Notes under the pieces: model-generated
Seen by the model: the letters and a program-made list of their open reading frames with translations, nothing else
Database searches by the model: none
Told to the model about the DNA's origin: nothing
Shown: piece by piece, positions 13,311 through 23,348 of the stretch
Numbering within the stretch: the stretch's first letter is position 1
Layout: the number at the start of each line of letters is the position of its first letter
Position numbers and translations under genes: made by a program
DNA from: Limonium bicolor
Taxonomy: Eukaryota; Streptophyta; Magnoliopsida; Caryophyllales; Plumbaginaceae
NCBI GenBank assembly: GCA_023374045.1
Contig: CM041776.1
Location: 117,447,000-117,510,999 of the forward strand
Reading direction: 5' to 3'
Length of the DNA: 64,000 nt

Positions 13311-14335
13311 ACCTCCTATAATATAACCTGCCAGACCGAGGAAGCTCCTGATGTCGGTAACTGTCTTCGGCCTAGGCCAGGTGCGCACTGCATCTATCTT
13401 TGCCGGATCAACAGCAATCCCGGCCTCAAAATCACATGTCCAAGGAATGATACTTGGTTTCAACCAACACTTAGAAAATTTAGCATACGCTGATTCTTCC
13501 TCAATGTCTGCAATACATCTCTCAGGTGGCTTTCATGCTCACCTCTCGATTTCGAATACACAAGTATGTCATCGATGAAGACTACCACTGATTTGTCCAA
13601 CTGATCTTGGAACAAACGGTTCATTAAGTCCATGAACTTTGCCGGTGCATTTGACAAGCCAAACGGCATAACTGTGAACTCATAATGCCCATACCTAGTT
13701 CTGAATGCTGTCTTTTTCATATCGCTGTCACGGATGGCAATCTGGTGGTATCCGGAACGTAGGTCTATCTTGGAGAAATACTGATGCTCCCCTCAGCTGA
13801 TCAAATAGATCGTCGATGCGTGGTAAAGGGTAACGGTTCTTCACCGTAACAGCATTCAGCTCCCGATAATCAATACATAGGCGGAGGCTACCGTCTTCTT
13901 CTTCTTCACGAGAGGACCGGCGCTCCCCATGGTGAAACACTAGGGCGGATAAAGCCCTTGTCGAGTAGGTCTCTCAGCTGCTCCTTGAGCTCTGTCATCT
14001 CTGCTGGAGCCATACGATAAGGCGCTTTCGCAATGGGTCCGGTGCCCGGAACTAGATCAATCTCAACTCAAACTCTCTCGTGCTGGCGGCATGCCCGGCA
14101 GTTCCTTAGGAAATACATCAGGGAACTCTGACACTACCGGCACATCTGGGCTGAACTCAGGGTCTCTCTCTATGTCCTGGACATAGCAGAGGTATACATC
14201 ATTTCCTCGTCACAACTCACGATACATGGCCATGGCGGTGATGATCTGTGTCGAAGGCTCCCTGGGCCTCTGGCGGTATGATATAGTACCCCATATGGAC
14301 TCCTAAGAAGCAGTCGATGCTCGGCACATAGGATT
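13311..14335 (-). pseudogene. Element B reverse transcriptase (frameshifted)
   Basis: Frame 13728-13940 holds [16 protein letters not shown] and frame 13460-13720 holds [20 protein letters not shown] and [11 protein letters not shown]; the active-site FIDD is at 13568-13579. These are Ty3/gypsy reverse transcriptase motifs in the right order. At least one frameshift separates them and others follow, so the enzyme is not made intact. The segment from the protease to the first motif (13941-14335) also matches D but is broken. Confidence 0.92.
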
Positions 14336-14703
14336 CTACCCTTGTAACCGCTCCAACCAGTTCATCCCGACAATCGCATCAAAACCTAGTCCGTCGAACT
14401 CTATCAAGTCGATCGGAAACTCCTCATCCATGATTCGAACAACAGCATCTCGGTAGTAGCGGGTACACCTGATCCGCTCTTTCGACGGGAGAGTGACCAC
14501 GAAGTCTGGCATCTCTTCGCCGTCCAACCCCAGCCTCTTCGCAAATGATAGCGAAATAAATGTGTGTGAGGCTCCAGAGTCGAACAAGATCGATGCATCC
14601 ACGCCATTCACTGGAAAGGTACCGGTGAGGATTGTGCCGCTCTTGCCGGCTTCTTCTGCCTTATTATAGACACTCAGTATACCTCCCGTTCCGAGTGCAC
14701 AGC
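14336..14703 (-). pseudogene. Element B aspartic protease (Gag-Pol processing), exon after AlkB
   Basis: The frame from 14703 through 14336 contains ILFDSGASHTFIS, the aspartic protease active site, and later FDAIVGMNWLERL, which matches the C-terminal part of Ty3-type proteases. The frame is open from the base after an AATTAG acceptor-like site (AG at 14705-14704). Joined to the phase-1 donor at 15767 it would continue Gag in frame. The downstream RT is separated by frameshifts, so it is scored as part of a broken pol. Confidence 0.88.
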
Positions 14704-14875
14704 CTAATTCATTGGCAACTCATAAGTATACGATAGTAACACGTTGATACACTCCAAACAACAACATCTTTATTCATTAACACTCTTTACACCATAAGTT
14801 GGTTACATTGTAGACATGGCTAGATATAGCTCCCTTATCAAACCACTGGCTTAACATCACATGATTACACAAGGC
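14704..14875 (-). other. Element B spacer between AlkB stop and protease: predicted intron tail
   Basis: After the AlkB stop codon, about 170 bases carry no recognisable coding. They end AATGAATTAG just before the protease exon. D has a matching spacer at 55729-55884 ending AATTAG. The conserved acceptor-like end suggests that the AlkB stop and this spacer are removed when Gag is joined to protease. Confidence 0.55.
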
Positions 14876-15615
14876 TCAAAACTGCCTGAAAGTCAAATTC
14901 AAACGTCCGGGTTTCAGATGTGTGCCATTTACCACTGTCGACGGTGCGGTATTCAATTTAATCTTCTTGATACCGTGGTATAACATCCTTGATTGTCCTC
15001 CATGATTAATACATCACCTGACTTCAACACTAGCTTCTTTGCGAGATCACCACGCTTCTGCTCGCCGTACATAAAACACAGCGGTATCACCAATGGACCA
15101 AGACACCACGGGTACTCCCTTACTTAGAGACTCGGGTGACTCGTCCTTATCTTGGTGTAACCCTAACCGTCCACCTTTCTGGTAGAAGTTTCACAATGCA
15201 TAAGTCTGCTTCCACGTTCGGAATCGGTTCCGATTCATGTTGCTGAGCAATTCCCACGGTGTGGTTAACAACCGCAAGGAACTCCTCAGGTATTCCTGGT
15301 ACAGTAGCTCCATCTTCAGCTCGTACATCCTGATATGACTTGGTGTAGAGATTCCAGTCCTTACCCATGCACATCATCTTCAGCTTCATCTTCGAACCGC
15401 TCGGGTACTCGGGTGTGTAGAACCTCCTGGTGCTGCTCCAAGTCCGTTACAACGTCTGATGATGTGGATTTGTGCTTCCGGTGTCAGGTATCCATTTAAG
15501 AGTATCATACCTGGTTGGATAACCTGACATTGCTCCAGTGGGAATTCGGTGATGCTGATGGTGGTCTCTTCAGGGTTTGGTGTGGGCAGGATTGGATAAC
15601 AGATATTGAAGGTTC
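14876..15615 (-). pseudogene. Element B AlkB-like 2OG/Fe(II) dioxygenase (frameshifted copy)
   Basis: Colinear with the intact AlkB domain of D. Frame 15655-15386 gives the N-terminal part (GMILLNGYLTPEAQIHIIRR), frame 15389-15147 the middle (GKDWNLYTKSYQ, GIPEEFL). A shifted frame contains GRLGLHQDKDESPESL with the HxD iron ligands, and another RMLYHGIKKIK with the second His. The end reads GRLNLTFRQF then stop (TGA at 14876-14878). At least three small insertions or deletions break the frame. Codon content and order match plant ALKBH1-like proteins. This second copy shows the domain belongs to the element family and is not a chance insertion in D. Confidence 0.9.
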
Positions 15616-15767
15616 CTAAGTTTTCAAATTGTCTAACTTTAGGTGTTTTCCACATCGTTACTTAACTCATTACTTAGGTGGTCGTATATTAGACTCACTA
15701 ATACAACACTCATGCATGAAATGCGGTAAGCAATCACTTTTTTTTTATTTAACAGTTTAGGCGGTAC
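15616..15767 (-). other. Element B predicted intron 2 (gag to AlkB), 152 bp
   Basis: On the minus strand the exon ends CGAGACCAG and is followed by GTACCG; the intron ends AACTTAG before the AlkB exon. Unspliced reading stops two codons later. Joining the two sides is in frame (phase 1). D has the same boundaries, with a 132-bp intron at 54857-54988. Inferred from comparison only; no transcript evidence. Confidence 0.65.
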
Positions 15768-16105
15768 CTGGTCTCGTAGAGGATCCTGGTGCCTCTGACC
15801 GTCCACCACATTCAGGGTGGCCTTGCCGGACCCGTACCCTTCCCCTTCTGGGATTCAGTGTACTTCTTGTCAGAAGTCTGCTGAATGATCGCCTTCGGCC
15901 TTCAGTGGTCGTGGTAGTATTACCCTTCCACTGCCCCTTTGGCTTGTAGTTCCTGCTGTTGGGGTTCGTCCAACACTCAAATTCGCGGTGCCCCATCTTC
16001 TGGCAGTGACGACACCTCACATCGTTCCCCTTGCAGTCTTTGCCGGGTGGTCTCCATTGCACCACTTACAGTAAAAGTGGCGCTCCGGTCCAGAACCCGC
16101 GCTAG
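15768..16105 (-). pseudogene. Element B gag exon with zinc knuckles (nucleocapsid part)
   Basis: Begins after a TTATAGCAG acceptor-like site. It reads FYCKWCNGDHP (first knuckle) and, after a one-base frameshift, CRHCQKMGHREFEC, a perfect CX2CX4HX4C knuckle. The frame stays open to STRP at the phase-1 donor. Nucleocapsid knuckles bind and package the element RNA. One base lost between the two knuckles breaks the frame in this copy. Confidence 0.85.
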
Positions 16106-16188
16106 CTGCTATAACAACACACAATCAATACTCACTTTCCATCTTAACAACATACACCTCAACTAGATACACATGATTTAGTAATTAC
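16106..16188 (-). other. Element B predicted intron 1b (83 bp), absent from D
   Basis: The coding stretch ending PLRSYPPK is interrupted by GTAATTAC...TATAGCAG and resumes in frame before the first zinc knuckle. D is continuously coding at this point (around 54500-54560). Thus the same gag gene either has or lacks an intron in the two elements. Precise loss by reverse transcription of spliced RNA is the simplest explanation; gain in B is the alternative. Confidence 0.6.
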
Positions 16189-16447
16189 CCTTAGGCGGGT
16201 AGGAGCGTAGAGGCTTCGCCGCATACGCATACGTGAGCTTCAGTGGCTCATCAGCTGTGGTGGTCTGGGCTTGGCCCTTGTCACCCTGGTACTGACCCTT
16301 CTGGGGCTGAGGGTAGGGTTTCTTTTTCTTTCCTCCCCCATACCCTTGCTGACTCTGGCCCTCGTTAGTGGCCTTGCGCTTGTGCGCATTCTCCTCGTCC
16401 CTCAGACGGACGGTAATTTCAACCTTAGCAGCGGCATGATAGCACTC
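16189..16447 (-). pseudogene. Element B gag middle exon
   Basis: Opens ECYHAAAKVEITVRLRDEEN directly after an ATTCAG acceptor-like site. It is followed by a Lys/Gln/Gly-rich linker and LKLTYAYAAKPLRS. D has the same segments at 54264-54520. The stretch appears to be in one open frame. It connects the capsid-like part of Gag to the zinc knuckles. Confidence 0.8.
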
Positions 16448-16548
16448 CTGAATTTTAGGATGTCAGTCATGCCCCGCAAAACACTTACCAACTCACATTA
16501 ACATTCACTCATGGTATAATTTGATTCACAACATGGTACTCTAATTAC
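16448..16548 (-). other. Element B predicted intron 1 in gag (101 bp)
   Basis: The exon ends TACCTTGCAC and is followed by GTAATTAG; the intron ends AAATTCAG. D has TACCTTGCAA|GTAATAAG and GGAAAGCAG| at the same codon (54178-54263). Exon ends are conserved, the interior is not, and removal restores one Gag frame in phase 0 in both elements. Confidence 0.65.
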
Positions 16549-17222
16549 GTGCAAGGTAGTATACTCAGCTGGCCCCATCCCGTAGCGGAGACGGTGGCTA
16601 AGTCCATTGTAGAACCGTTCACCAACACTCGGTTCGAGTACCCAAGGTCTGGTAACAGGTGGATAAGGCCGGTGAATGCGGTGTAGTAGTCATCAACCGA
16701 CATCTTATCCCCCTGCCTCAGACTATCCAGCTCGAGGCGCTTGGCCTCCTGCACATGTACAGGGTAATACTTGGCTCGCAGTAGAGCCGTGTACTCCCTC
16801 CAACCAAACTCAGGATCCCATCCTGTCCTCTCCTCTTTCACCAACTTCCACCAACTCTGGGCCGTACCCTTCAAGTAGTAAGCGGCAAGACGGACCTTAG
16901 CTTCAGCAGGCACTGCCAAGGTCTCGTAGGCGGTCTCCAGCTCGGAGATGTACGCCTCCAGCTTTCGAGGGTCGTCTCCCCATTGAATGACGGCGGTCTC
17001 AGATCAGCCAACGCCTTGACCCAATTGGTCTCTTGGCGGTGGTGGCGGTGGCTGAACTCCGGGCTGTTGCCCTTGCTGTATAGTAGCAACCAAATCGGGT
17101 ACCAACTGGGCTACGGCGGCTGCAACTGCCTCAGCCATAGTCTGTGCCGTAGTATCATCGCCCCGATCACCCAAATCTCCAGTACCGCGCCCGCGGCCTC
17201 TACCTCGTGGTCTACCTGCCAT
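16549..17222 (-). pseudogene. Element B gag, N-terminal and capsid part
   Basis: The start ATG at 17222 gives an Arg/Gly-rich N-terminus (MAGRPRGRGRGRG) and a proline stretch. Then, in other frames, WVKALADLRPPSFNGET and VRLAAYYLKGTAQSWWKLV, FGWREYTALLRAKYYP, which is the retrotransposon Gag core. Frameshifts near 17020, 16900 and 16640 split it. Gag forms the particle in which reverse transcription takes place. The homologous part of D is at 53547-54177. Confidence 0.88.
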
Positions 17223-17424
17223 CTGAATTCATATGAACATTTCATTAGCATTATGCTTGCACACTTATCGGTCCAATGGTTATAGCATCTTCCCGACAAC
17301 CAGGTAATTCCACACTTAATTAATGGTTAACCTTTCCAAATCTGTTCACTTAGGTATCTGCAGTTAGGTTTCCTAACTCGGTATATCCCTAAGCTCGGTA
17401 TTCTAGTCATCAGAGCGATACTTC

Positions 17425-17436
17425 GCTCTGATACCA
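17425..17436 (-). other. Element B primer-binding site (initiator tRNA-Met)
   Basis: The minus strand reads TGGTATCAGAGC five bases inside the 5' LTR end. Bases 17223-17424 between this site and the gag ATG form the untranslated leader. Confidence 0.93.
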
Positions 17437-18816
17437 CTTTTTGTAACACCCCTACAACGCCCCTATCAACTACCAAAATCGCAGCGGAAATAACCAACCA
17501 AACAATAACTAAACGCTTTGGTGTTACAACGCCGTTAACCACCCACGCGGTTAACTAGGCAGAATAAATACAAGTGTATCGGTCTGATGATCAGACTCCC
17601 GAGCATAGAATCTAACATCCATATATAAACATAACCAACCATACCGAGTATTTAATTTACATCACCACTACCAACTGTAAACCTCCACCACTGTTTAACG
17701 AACAGTACCAAATATAACGCCACGGGAGCACAGGCGCATCCCGGTTCAACATCCAAAACAACCAAAAGTACATCATCGACCTAGGATCTAGAGTCACTCC
17801 GCTTCTTCGATCCTCATCCTGCAATAAAATATGGAGCCCCCGAGGGGGTCAGCAACCTTTGCTGGTATGGCTAACGCGCAGCCCATCGGCTACCGGGATA
17901 CGCGTAACCAATTGTCATGATAACATGGCATTCATTTTAAAACATCCAACATATATATATATATACCATAGCATAGCAAGGGAAATTGCATAGCACCATA
18001 ACAATGCATAACACCATAAATCGGTTCTCACAAGGAACCTTCCACCATAGTTAGTATACAATGTGAGCCTAGAGATTTTTGCCAATCCCATGTTAAGCTC
18101 GTTACCATCCTCGTTACCGTCCAGTTATATAGAACGGTTAACTTATACCCAAGGTGTGTCGGATATAGTAATCCCAAGCACACCGAAATAACATACGTAT
18201 GCCCCTATGGCCCGACGTGAGTCAGTAACTAGCTTTGGATAAGCTAAGGGAAGGTAGAAACCAAATTGGAATACCACCTATACATACACCAAGAGAGCCG
18301 AACCGGATATGATATCGACCCCCATCCATCACACGCGTGGCAGGAACAACCGGACTCCTCACTCCCCCGATTAACACTTGTTAGTGATCACACAATGTTT
18401 TGTTAAGTCACATACAAGCAAACATTTAGGTCTTGTTAGACAACCAAGGGAAAGGAGTCACAACACTACAACACAACATCATAATGTATAACAACTGTAA
18501 ACTCTTTTCATGCCTTAATCTTATAAGGTCGTAACACACAGGAAAACAACAACACCCAAGCCGGTGTAAACCGGTAGACAACAGACTGCAGGAAAACCAT
18601 ACCTTGGTCCTTGCCTTGATTGGTTTCCTCCGTAGGTCACTCCTATACATAATTAATAATGTCGGTTAATTATTTATACAATTCAAACTTGTTAAGTATT
18701 TAACATGATGTTTGGCATGTTTTAATGTCTATCTTACCCTAGGTTACCTTCATTATACACCCTAGGGTTTACTACATAAGTCACAATCTTTTCTGTTTTT
18801 TTTTATATCTTGGTAT

Positions 18817-19269
18817 GTCCGACCCACCGTCCGACCCATAACTGGGTCGGACCCTTCCAGTGGTTTTGGGTCTGAAGAACCTTACCTTGTCTGACCCATG
18901 TCCGACCCAACCTTCTGGGTCGGACCATTCCAGAGACATGTCCGGCCCACGTCCGACTCACTAGACTGGGTCGGACCATTACAGAGAATTCCATCGCCCT
19001 CAGAACATCCATGTCCGACCCATGTCCGACCCACCCTTCTGGGTCGGACCATTACAGAACATTTTACCGCCTTATAAACATGCCTGTCCGACCCACGTCC
19101 GACTCACTCGACTGGGTCGGACCATCCCAGAAACATTTTCCCTCCTTTGAAATATGACCGTCCGACCCATGTCCGACCCACCCTTTTGGGTCGGACCATT
19201 ACAGAACATTTTCCTAACGTCTAACAGATGCTGTCCGACCCACAACTGGGTCGGACCCCTGGGTCGGAC
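18817..19269 (-). repeat. Hairpin array in element B 5' LTR
   Basis: Same array as at 8361-8813 in the other LTR, with CCGACCC/GGGTCGG stems at 60-90 bp spacing. Small differences from the 3' copy lie mainly in loops and spacers. Confidence 0.85.
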
Positions 19270-20872
19270 GTCCTCTAAACTTACCCAAACTTTGTCAAAT
19301 CTTCACCAAACTTCTCTTTAAGCCTCTTAATGCTTCCTAACAACATTTGGTAATCTTATATCCACATACAACATCTATGAAACTCATTTTCTAATTCCTT
19401 AAGCCTTTACTTATTTCCTTGTAAAATTCCTTAACACTTACAACATTTTATACTAGGTTTCTAAATGGTGTTTCTCACCTATGATAACTACTATCCCAAA
19501 ATGCTTTCTCCTCATCTTAACATCATCTCTTAAGCATTATTTCCCACAACTAACTCCTTATGTCATTCTTGAAGTTCTTTTCCAAGTTTACACTTTCTCC
19601 TTATTTACCAAAGTTTGCCTAAGTCTTTACCTAAGTCCAAAATGACTTTGGTACATACTAAAACCTCAAGATCATGCCCAAGTCCTTGTTACACTCTAGA
19701 ACACTTAAGACATTATATCTTCACTTGTAAAACACCTAGTCATTTCCTAACACTTCTAACTCACCAAACCTTATGTAAACACTTAGAACTTCTTACTTCT
19801 TACCTAAATTTTGACATGGATTCCCCTAGAACATTACTAAGCCTAAACACTTTGTTTTCTCCATTAAACACACAAGAACATCTAGAATCACCAAGAACAC
19901 TCTCCCACACAAAACTTTACTCAAATCACACCACATTACAATATAAAGCATAACTTAAATTGCATGGCACTTAGGCCCTTAAAATGCATGGCTCTTAGGC
20001 CCTTAAGGTGCTTAAATCATAAACACTGAATTTCCACAAAATATATGCCTTTGACCTGCAATTACATACAACAAGACATATTTCTTTTACTAGTCTCCTT
20101 GAGGACATTACTAGGTCATTCACCATTTGCTCTTTAGGTAGTTTTAATAAGCATTTATAAGCTCATTTCTCCCTAAGGCATTAAACAACATTAGGTTAGT
20201 AGATTTACCTCTTTTTCCAAACCTTCTTTCTTGTTTCCTTATAAAAACCGGTAGGGTATTTGTTTCCTTGTCAAGTTCTAAACAATATACAAACACCATA
20301 ATGAGTATTCAAGCTTTAAGCTTCATCTCATTGTAAACCCTAATTTTCATTGTTTCAAAAACATTAATGTAGTTGTTTTACCTTGATCTTTGAGGAGAGT
20401 TTGAATATATAACAAGAGAGGACTCCACCTAGTCCATGAAGAGTTGAAATTAAGCTAGAACAAAGTCACACAAAGAGCTATATCAATGTGTATTTTTGGT
20501 CAAGGTAAACAATGGAGGAAACATGATTTTTCTTTGAGATTCCTTACCTAGAAGCAAAGGAGAGTAATAATATGTCAAAATACAAGCTCAAGCTCCTTCA
20601 ATGGTGGAACACCTTGGCACCGAAATGGGGCTCTTGGAGTTTCGAGAAGATAGGAATGAAGAGCTTGATGAGAGGAAGAGATTGGTGGTCTTAGAATTTG
20701 ATTTGGACAAGTGAGCTTGATTTAGCAAGTGGTCAAAGTTAGAGTTTTAATGGTGGTGGTGGTATTACCGTGAGAGAACAGCAAGAAGGGAGGAAGATGG
20801 TGTTTAGAACCATGGGAAATGAAGGAAGGAAAAGAGAGAATGAGATAAAGTTGCTTTAAGAAGATATTTATG

Positions 20873-20881
20873 CTTATAAAG
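20873..20881 (-). promoter_or_regulatory. Putative TATA box of element B
   Basis: TTTATAAGC lies about 0.63 kb inside the 5' LTR, with a CT-rich leader-like stretch downstream, as in many plant promoters. The same motif and context occur in C at 36891-36899 and 46274-46282. Transcription start not shown. Confidence 0.45.
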
Positions 20882-21504
20882 TAAAAAGTAGTTTTAATTA
20901 GTTCTCTTTACTTGTTTAACAAAATAACAAGTGAGTGGTGAGTCACCACACTTAAGAAAACCGGCCCCCTATATTATAATGAGGGTATTTTAGTCTTTGT
21001 TTGTCAATTTAATTACTTAATACAACATATGTTATAAACTAGCTTATAAAAATCACTATTCACCTAAACAAGGCACTTAGAAGTGAAATTTTTGATTTCC
21101 CATTAATATAGCCACCCAAATGTGATACTATATAGTAAACATATATATTTAAGAGTAATGATGGACATTTAGCCACTCAAAACTCATTTACAAGACAATT
21201 TTTCAAAAATGTGCTTTAAGACTTCTTAAAGCACATTTTGTGTTTTAACTTGTTTTCAAGCTTGGTTTTCTTTGGTAATTGATTTAATATGTTCATTAAT
21301 ATATAAATAAGGTCTTGGTAAGTTCATTAGGTCTTACCCAAGCTTATTCCAAGCTTAGAGCACATTTTAGCTCTTATTGACTTTAAAGCACGTTTTGTGT
21401 TTTCTTTTGTTTGAATTTGTTTACTAATGTTTCTAAGACATTTTCTTGTCTTAGTAAATCATGTTTTAATGTTTAAACAACATACTTAGGTTTGGGGTAT
21501 TTCA

Positions 21505-21509
21505 GACAT
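21505..21509. repeat. Target-site duplication, right side of element B
   Basis: GACAT, identical to 6979-6983. After it the interior of element A resumes. Confidence 0.95.
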
Positions 21510-22470
21510 GAACTCTTGGGAATACACCATGAGCATGTATAGAATTCAGGAAGACTGAATAGAATAGCTAGTTGAAATAATAAGCGTGTGTGACAGATGA
21601 TACCACGTAGCGAAATAATTTACTCCATCCCCATAATTATGGAAGACTGTGTAGAAAACACCGACACGTGGAGTTGAAACCGGCAGGAAACTACTACCAA
21701 AAAGGGGTAATGAAATATGTAGCGCATTAGTGCACGAATAGTACCACTGGAATGGAACATCTTGAACCTATTATTTCAAGATGATATATTCGTAGATTAC
21801 GTGGGCGTAATAGTTTTTAAGGGGGGTAGAGCGATTTCGCACGCTTAAAATATACCGTACGTAGGAGTACGTAGTGCACGGTACTCATGCTGCAAACTAT
21901 TATTGTACGTAGAGTACAAGTATTATGATTGTGTTATATTACTTGAGGTAATATTGTGATGTATTATGTGTATGAACATAAATATATTTTAGTTCGCACT
22001 AGTTGTGGCGAATAGGAAAGGGAGAACAGATAGAGTGTTCTTATCCTATTTCCGATTATTTATGCAAACGTTGCGAACATTAAACACATAAACGCCTAAC
22101 TTGTTAGCTCCAGTCGAGAGTTCAAGTAGATCTATCTGGTAGCTCCGATGGGAGATTTCAATAGAAGGAGTAGAAAGCTCCATACTATATAATTTGTGAC
22201 TCGGTATGAAACCGATTATTGAAATGCGATGAGGGAATCGACATGAGACCGATGTGTAACCTAGTGGAGGTAAAACCTCTAGGTGTTGTATGAATAATTA
22301 TAAGTCGGGAGAACTTGGTACATGGTTAGAATACAAGATCCTATATGCTAATAATTAGATTAATTACACTAGTTGACTTGTGTATCTATAGAACACAAGG
22401 TGGCTAATATCAAGACGAAATAAGATTGGAAATGAATAAACAATTAAATTGATTGAAATTGGCGTGGGAA

Positions 22471-22560
22471 GTTGAACTTGATCCTGGTCCGATCAAGTGA
22501 AACCGAACACAAATTGAGGTGAGAGATAGTTCAACACTGACGCTGACCACGTCGGGGTTG
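22471..22560 (+). ncRNA. Conserved structured RNA block in LARD A (3' region)
   Basis: Stem 1: CTTGATC (22477-22483) with GATCAAG (22491-22497). Stem 2: CTGACG (537-542 of 22xxx) with CGTCGG (22550-22555), extended by CAAC/GTTG. GTTGAAC and GTTCAAC (22471-22477, 22529-22535) could pair as an alternative. E (about 30938-31030) and C (about 44674-44765) keep these stems; stem 2 there is CTGATG/CATCAG, a paired change. Probably an RNA signal of the element and not an independent gene; no function is known. Confidence 0.55.
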
Positions 22561-22627
22561 AATGACTCTCGAAACTTCCTACAAGTGGACACAGATATGA
22601 ATAGAAGTTGGAATTTAGGGCGTCACT

Positions 22628-22820
22628 CGAAGAACCGTGGACCGTGGAGTCCTTCGTCATTAGACCGGTGTGTCTGCGAGTGACATCATCCAAAGAGCCG
22701 TGGACCGTAGAGCCCTTTGTCATTTGACCGGTGTGTTTGCGGGTGATTAAGGAAATTAGGTGATACTGTCCGAGGAGTCGTGGACCGCAGTGTCCTTCGT
22801 TATTAAACCGGTGTGTCCAC
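22628..22820 (+). repeat. Three imperfect repeats with a GGACC...GTCC core
   Basis: Units at about 22628-22679, 22690-22741 and 22770-22820 share CGTGGACCG, a short inverted partner (AGTCC, AGCCC or TGTCC), and ACCGGTGTGT. Their position between structured block and 3' LTR matches a different GACC...GTC array in C (45129-45372). Confidence 0.7.
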
Positions 22821-23015
22821 GGGTAGTAGACGTTTGTTAGCATGGGGTTGGGGATCGTCAAGTCCTGGTCTTTAAGACTTCTTCCCTGTGATTTGTCATC
22901 GTTAAATATATGTGCACACATACATGTGGAGTGATGTGTGGGTATCCTCGCGAGATACTAGCATGTAGATAGGGATACATGGAGTATCCCTTGCAAACAC
23001 CTTTGAGTACTTTAT

Positions 23016-23151
23016 TGAGTTTTGCACCTTGTCTAGTGCTGTGTATGAATGAGTTTTGCACCTTGTCTAGTGCTGTGTATGAATGAGTTTTGCACCTTGT
23101 CTAGTGCTGTGTATGAATGAGTTTTGCACCTTGTTTAGTGCTGATTATGAA
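23016..23151 (+). repeat. Tandem repeat, four 34-bp copies
   Basis: Units start at 23016, 23050, 23084 and 23118, each opening TGAGTTTTGCACCTTG. The first three are identical and the fourth is diverged at its end. Recent local duplication in the interior of element A. Confidence 0.93.
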
Positions 23152-23335
23152 TGAATGTGTCATGATTATTAACTATATGGAATGAGGCTATTGCTGTAAC
23201 GAATGTGATATATATAGACTAGGTCTGAACGTAGTGGGATATACTCCCTAGTGATGATCTGTCTGTGATTACCTAGTGGAACTGGATTCCTTAGGTGAGC
23301 TGATTATGGATAAGGACTTCGGGACGAAGCCTTTT

Positions 23336-23343
23336 AAGGGGGG
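23336..23343 (+). other. Element A terminal polypurine tract
   Basis: AAGGGGGG then TAGAT, adjacent to the TG of the 3' LTR. A hairpin of GGACTTCG with CGAAGCC precedes it (23314-23331). Confidence 0.82.
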
Positions 23344-23348
23344 TAGAT

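Larger units (their letters stand above)
6984..21504 (-). mobile_element. Element B: Ty3/gypsy (Tekay/Del-like chromovirus) retrotransposon with an AlkB domain
   Basis: A complete but mutated element of about 14.5 kb on the minus strand. It has LTRs of about 4.06 kb at each end, a primer-binding site at 17425-17436, a polypurine tract at 11045-11052 and an exact GACAT target duplication. Gene order from right to left is gag, AlkB-type dioxygenase, protease, reverse transcriptase, RNase H, integrase and a chromodomain-like tail. The reading frames are broken by many frameshifts, so this copy cannot make its proteins, but domain order and splice-like sites can be compared with D. It sits in element A and is younger than A. 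Its LTR is homologous over its whole length to the LTR of LARD C. Confidence 0.95.
17442..21504 (-). repeat. Element B 5' LTR
   Basis: 4063 bp, close to identical with the 3' LTR at 6984-11039, with scattered single-base and homopolymer differences. As the 5' copy it would drive transcription. A TATA-like TTATAAGC lies at about 20873-20881, followed by a CT-rich stretch. A leader intron is suggested by a donor-like AAG|GTATGG (18603-18601) and an acceptor TTGCAG (AG at 17820-17819). Confidence 0.93.
21510..23348 (+). mobile_element. Element A internal region, right part: non-coding with structured blocks
   Basis: No coding similarity. In order it holds the hairpin GATTACG-tggg-CGTAAT and an internal polypurine tract (about 21794-21826), a structured block shared with C and E (22430-22590), three repeats with a GGACC...GTCC core (22628-22820), a four-copy 34-bp tandem repeat (23016-23151), and the terminal polypurine tract (23336-23343). 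The 1.5 kb between the two polypurine tracts corresponds to about 1.3 kb in C and E but only about 0.25-0.3 kb in the coding elements. Confidence 0.75.

Noticed and set aside
19615..19953. 112-codon plus-strand frame in the 5' LTR of B
   Set aside because: Antisense in an LTR; the same stretch in the other LTR copy is shifted by single-base differences, so no long frame remains there.
22493..22921. 142-codon minus-strand frame in the element A interior
   Set aside because: It overlaps the conserved RNA block and the repeats; the matching positions in C and E have no equivalent frame.
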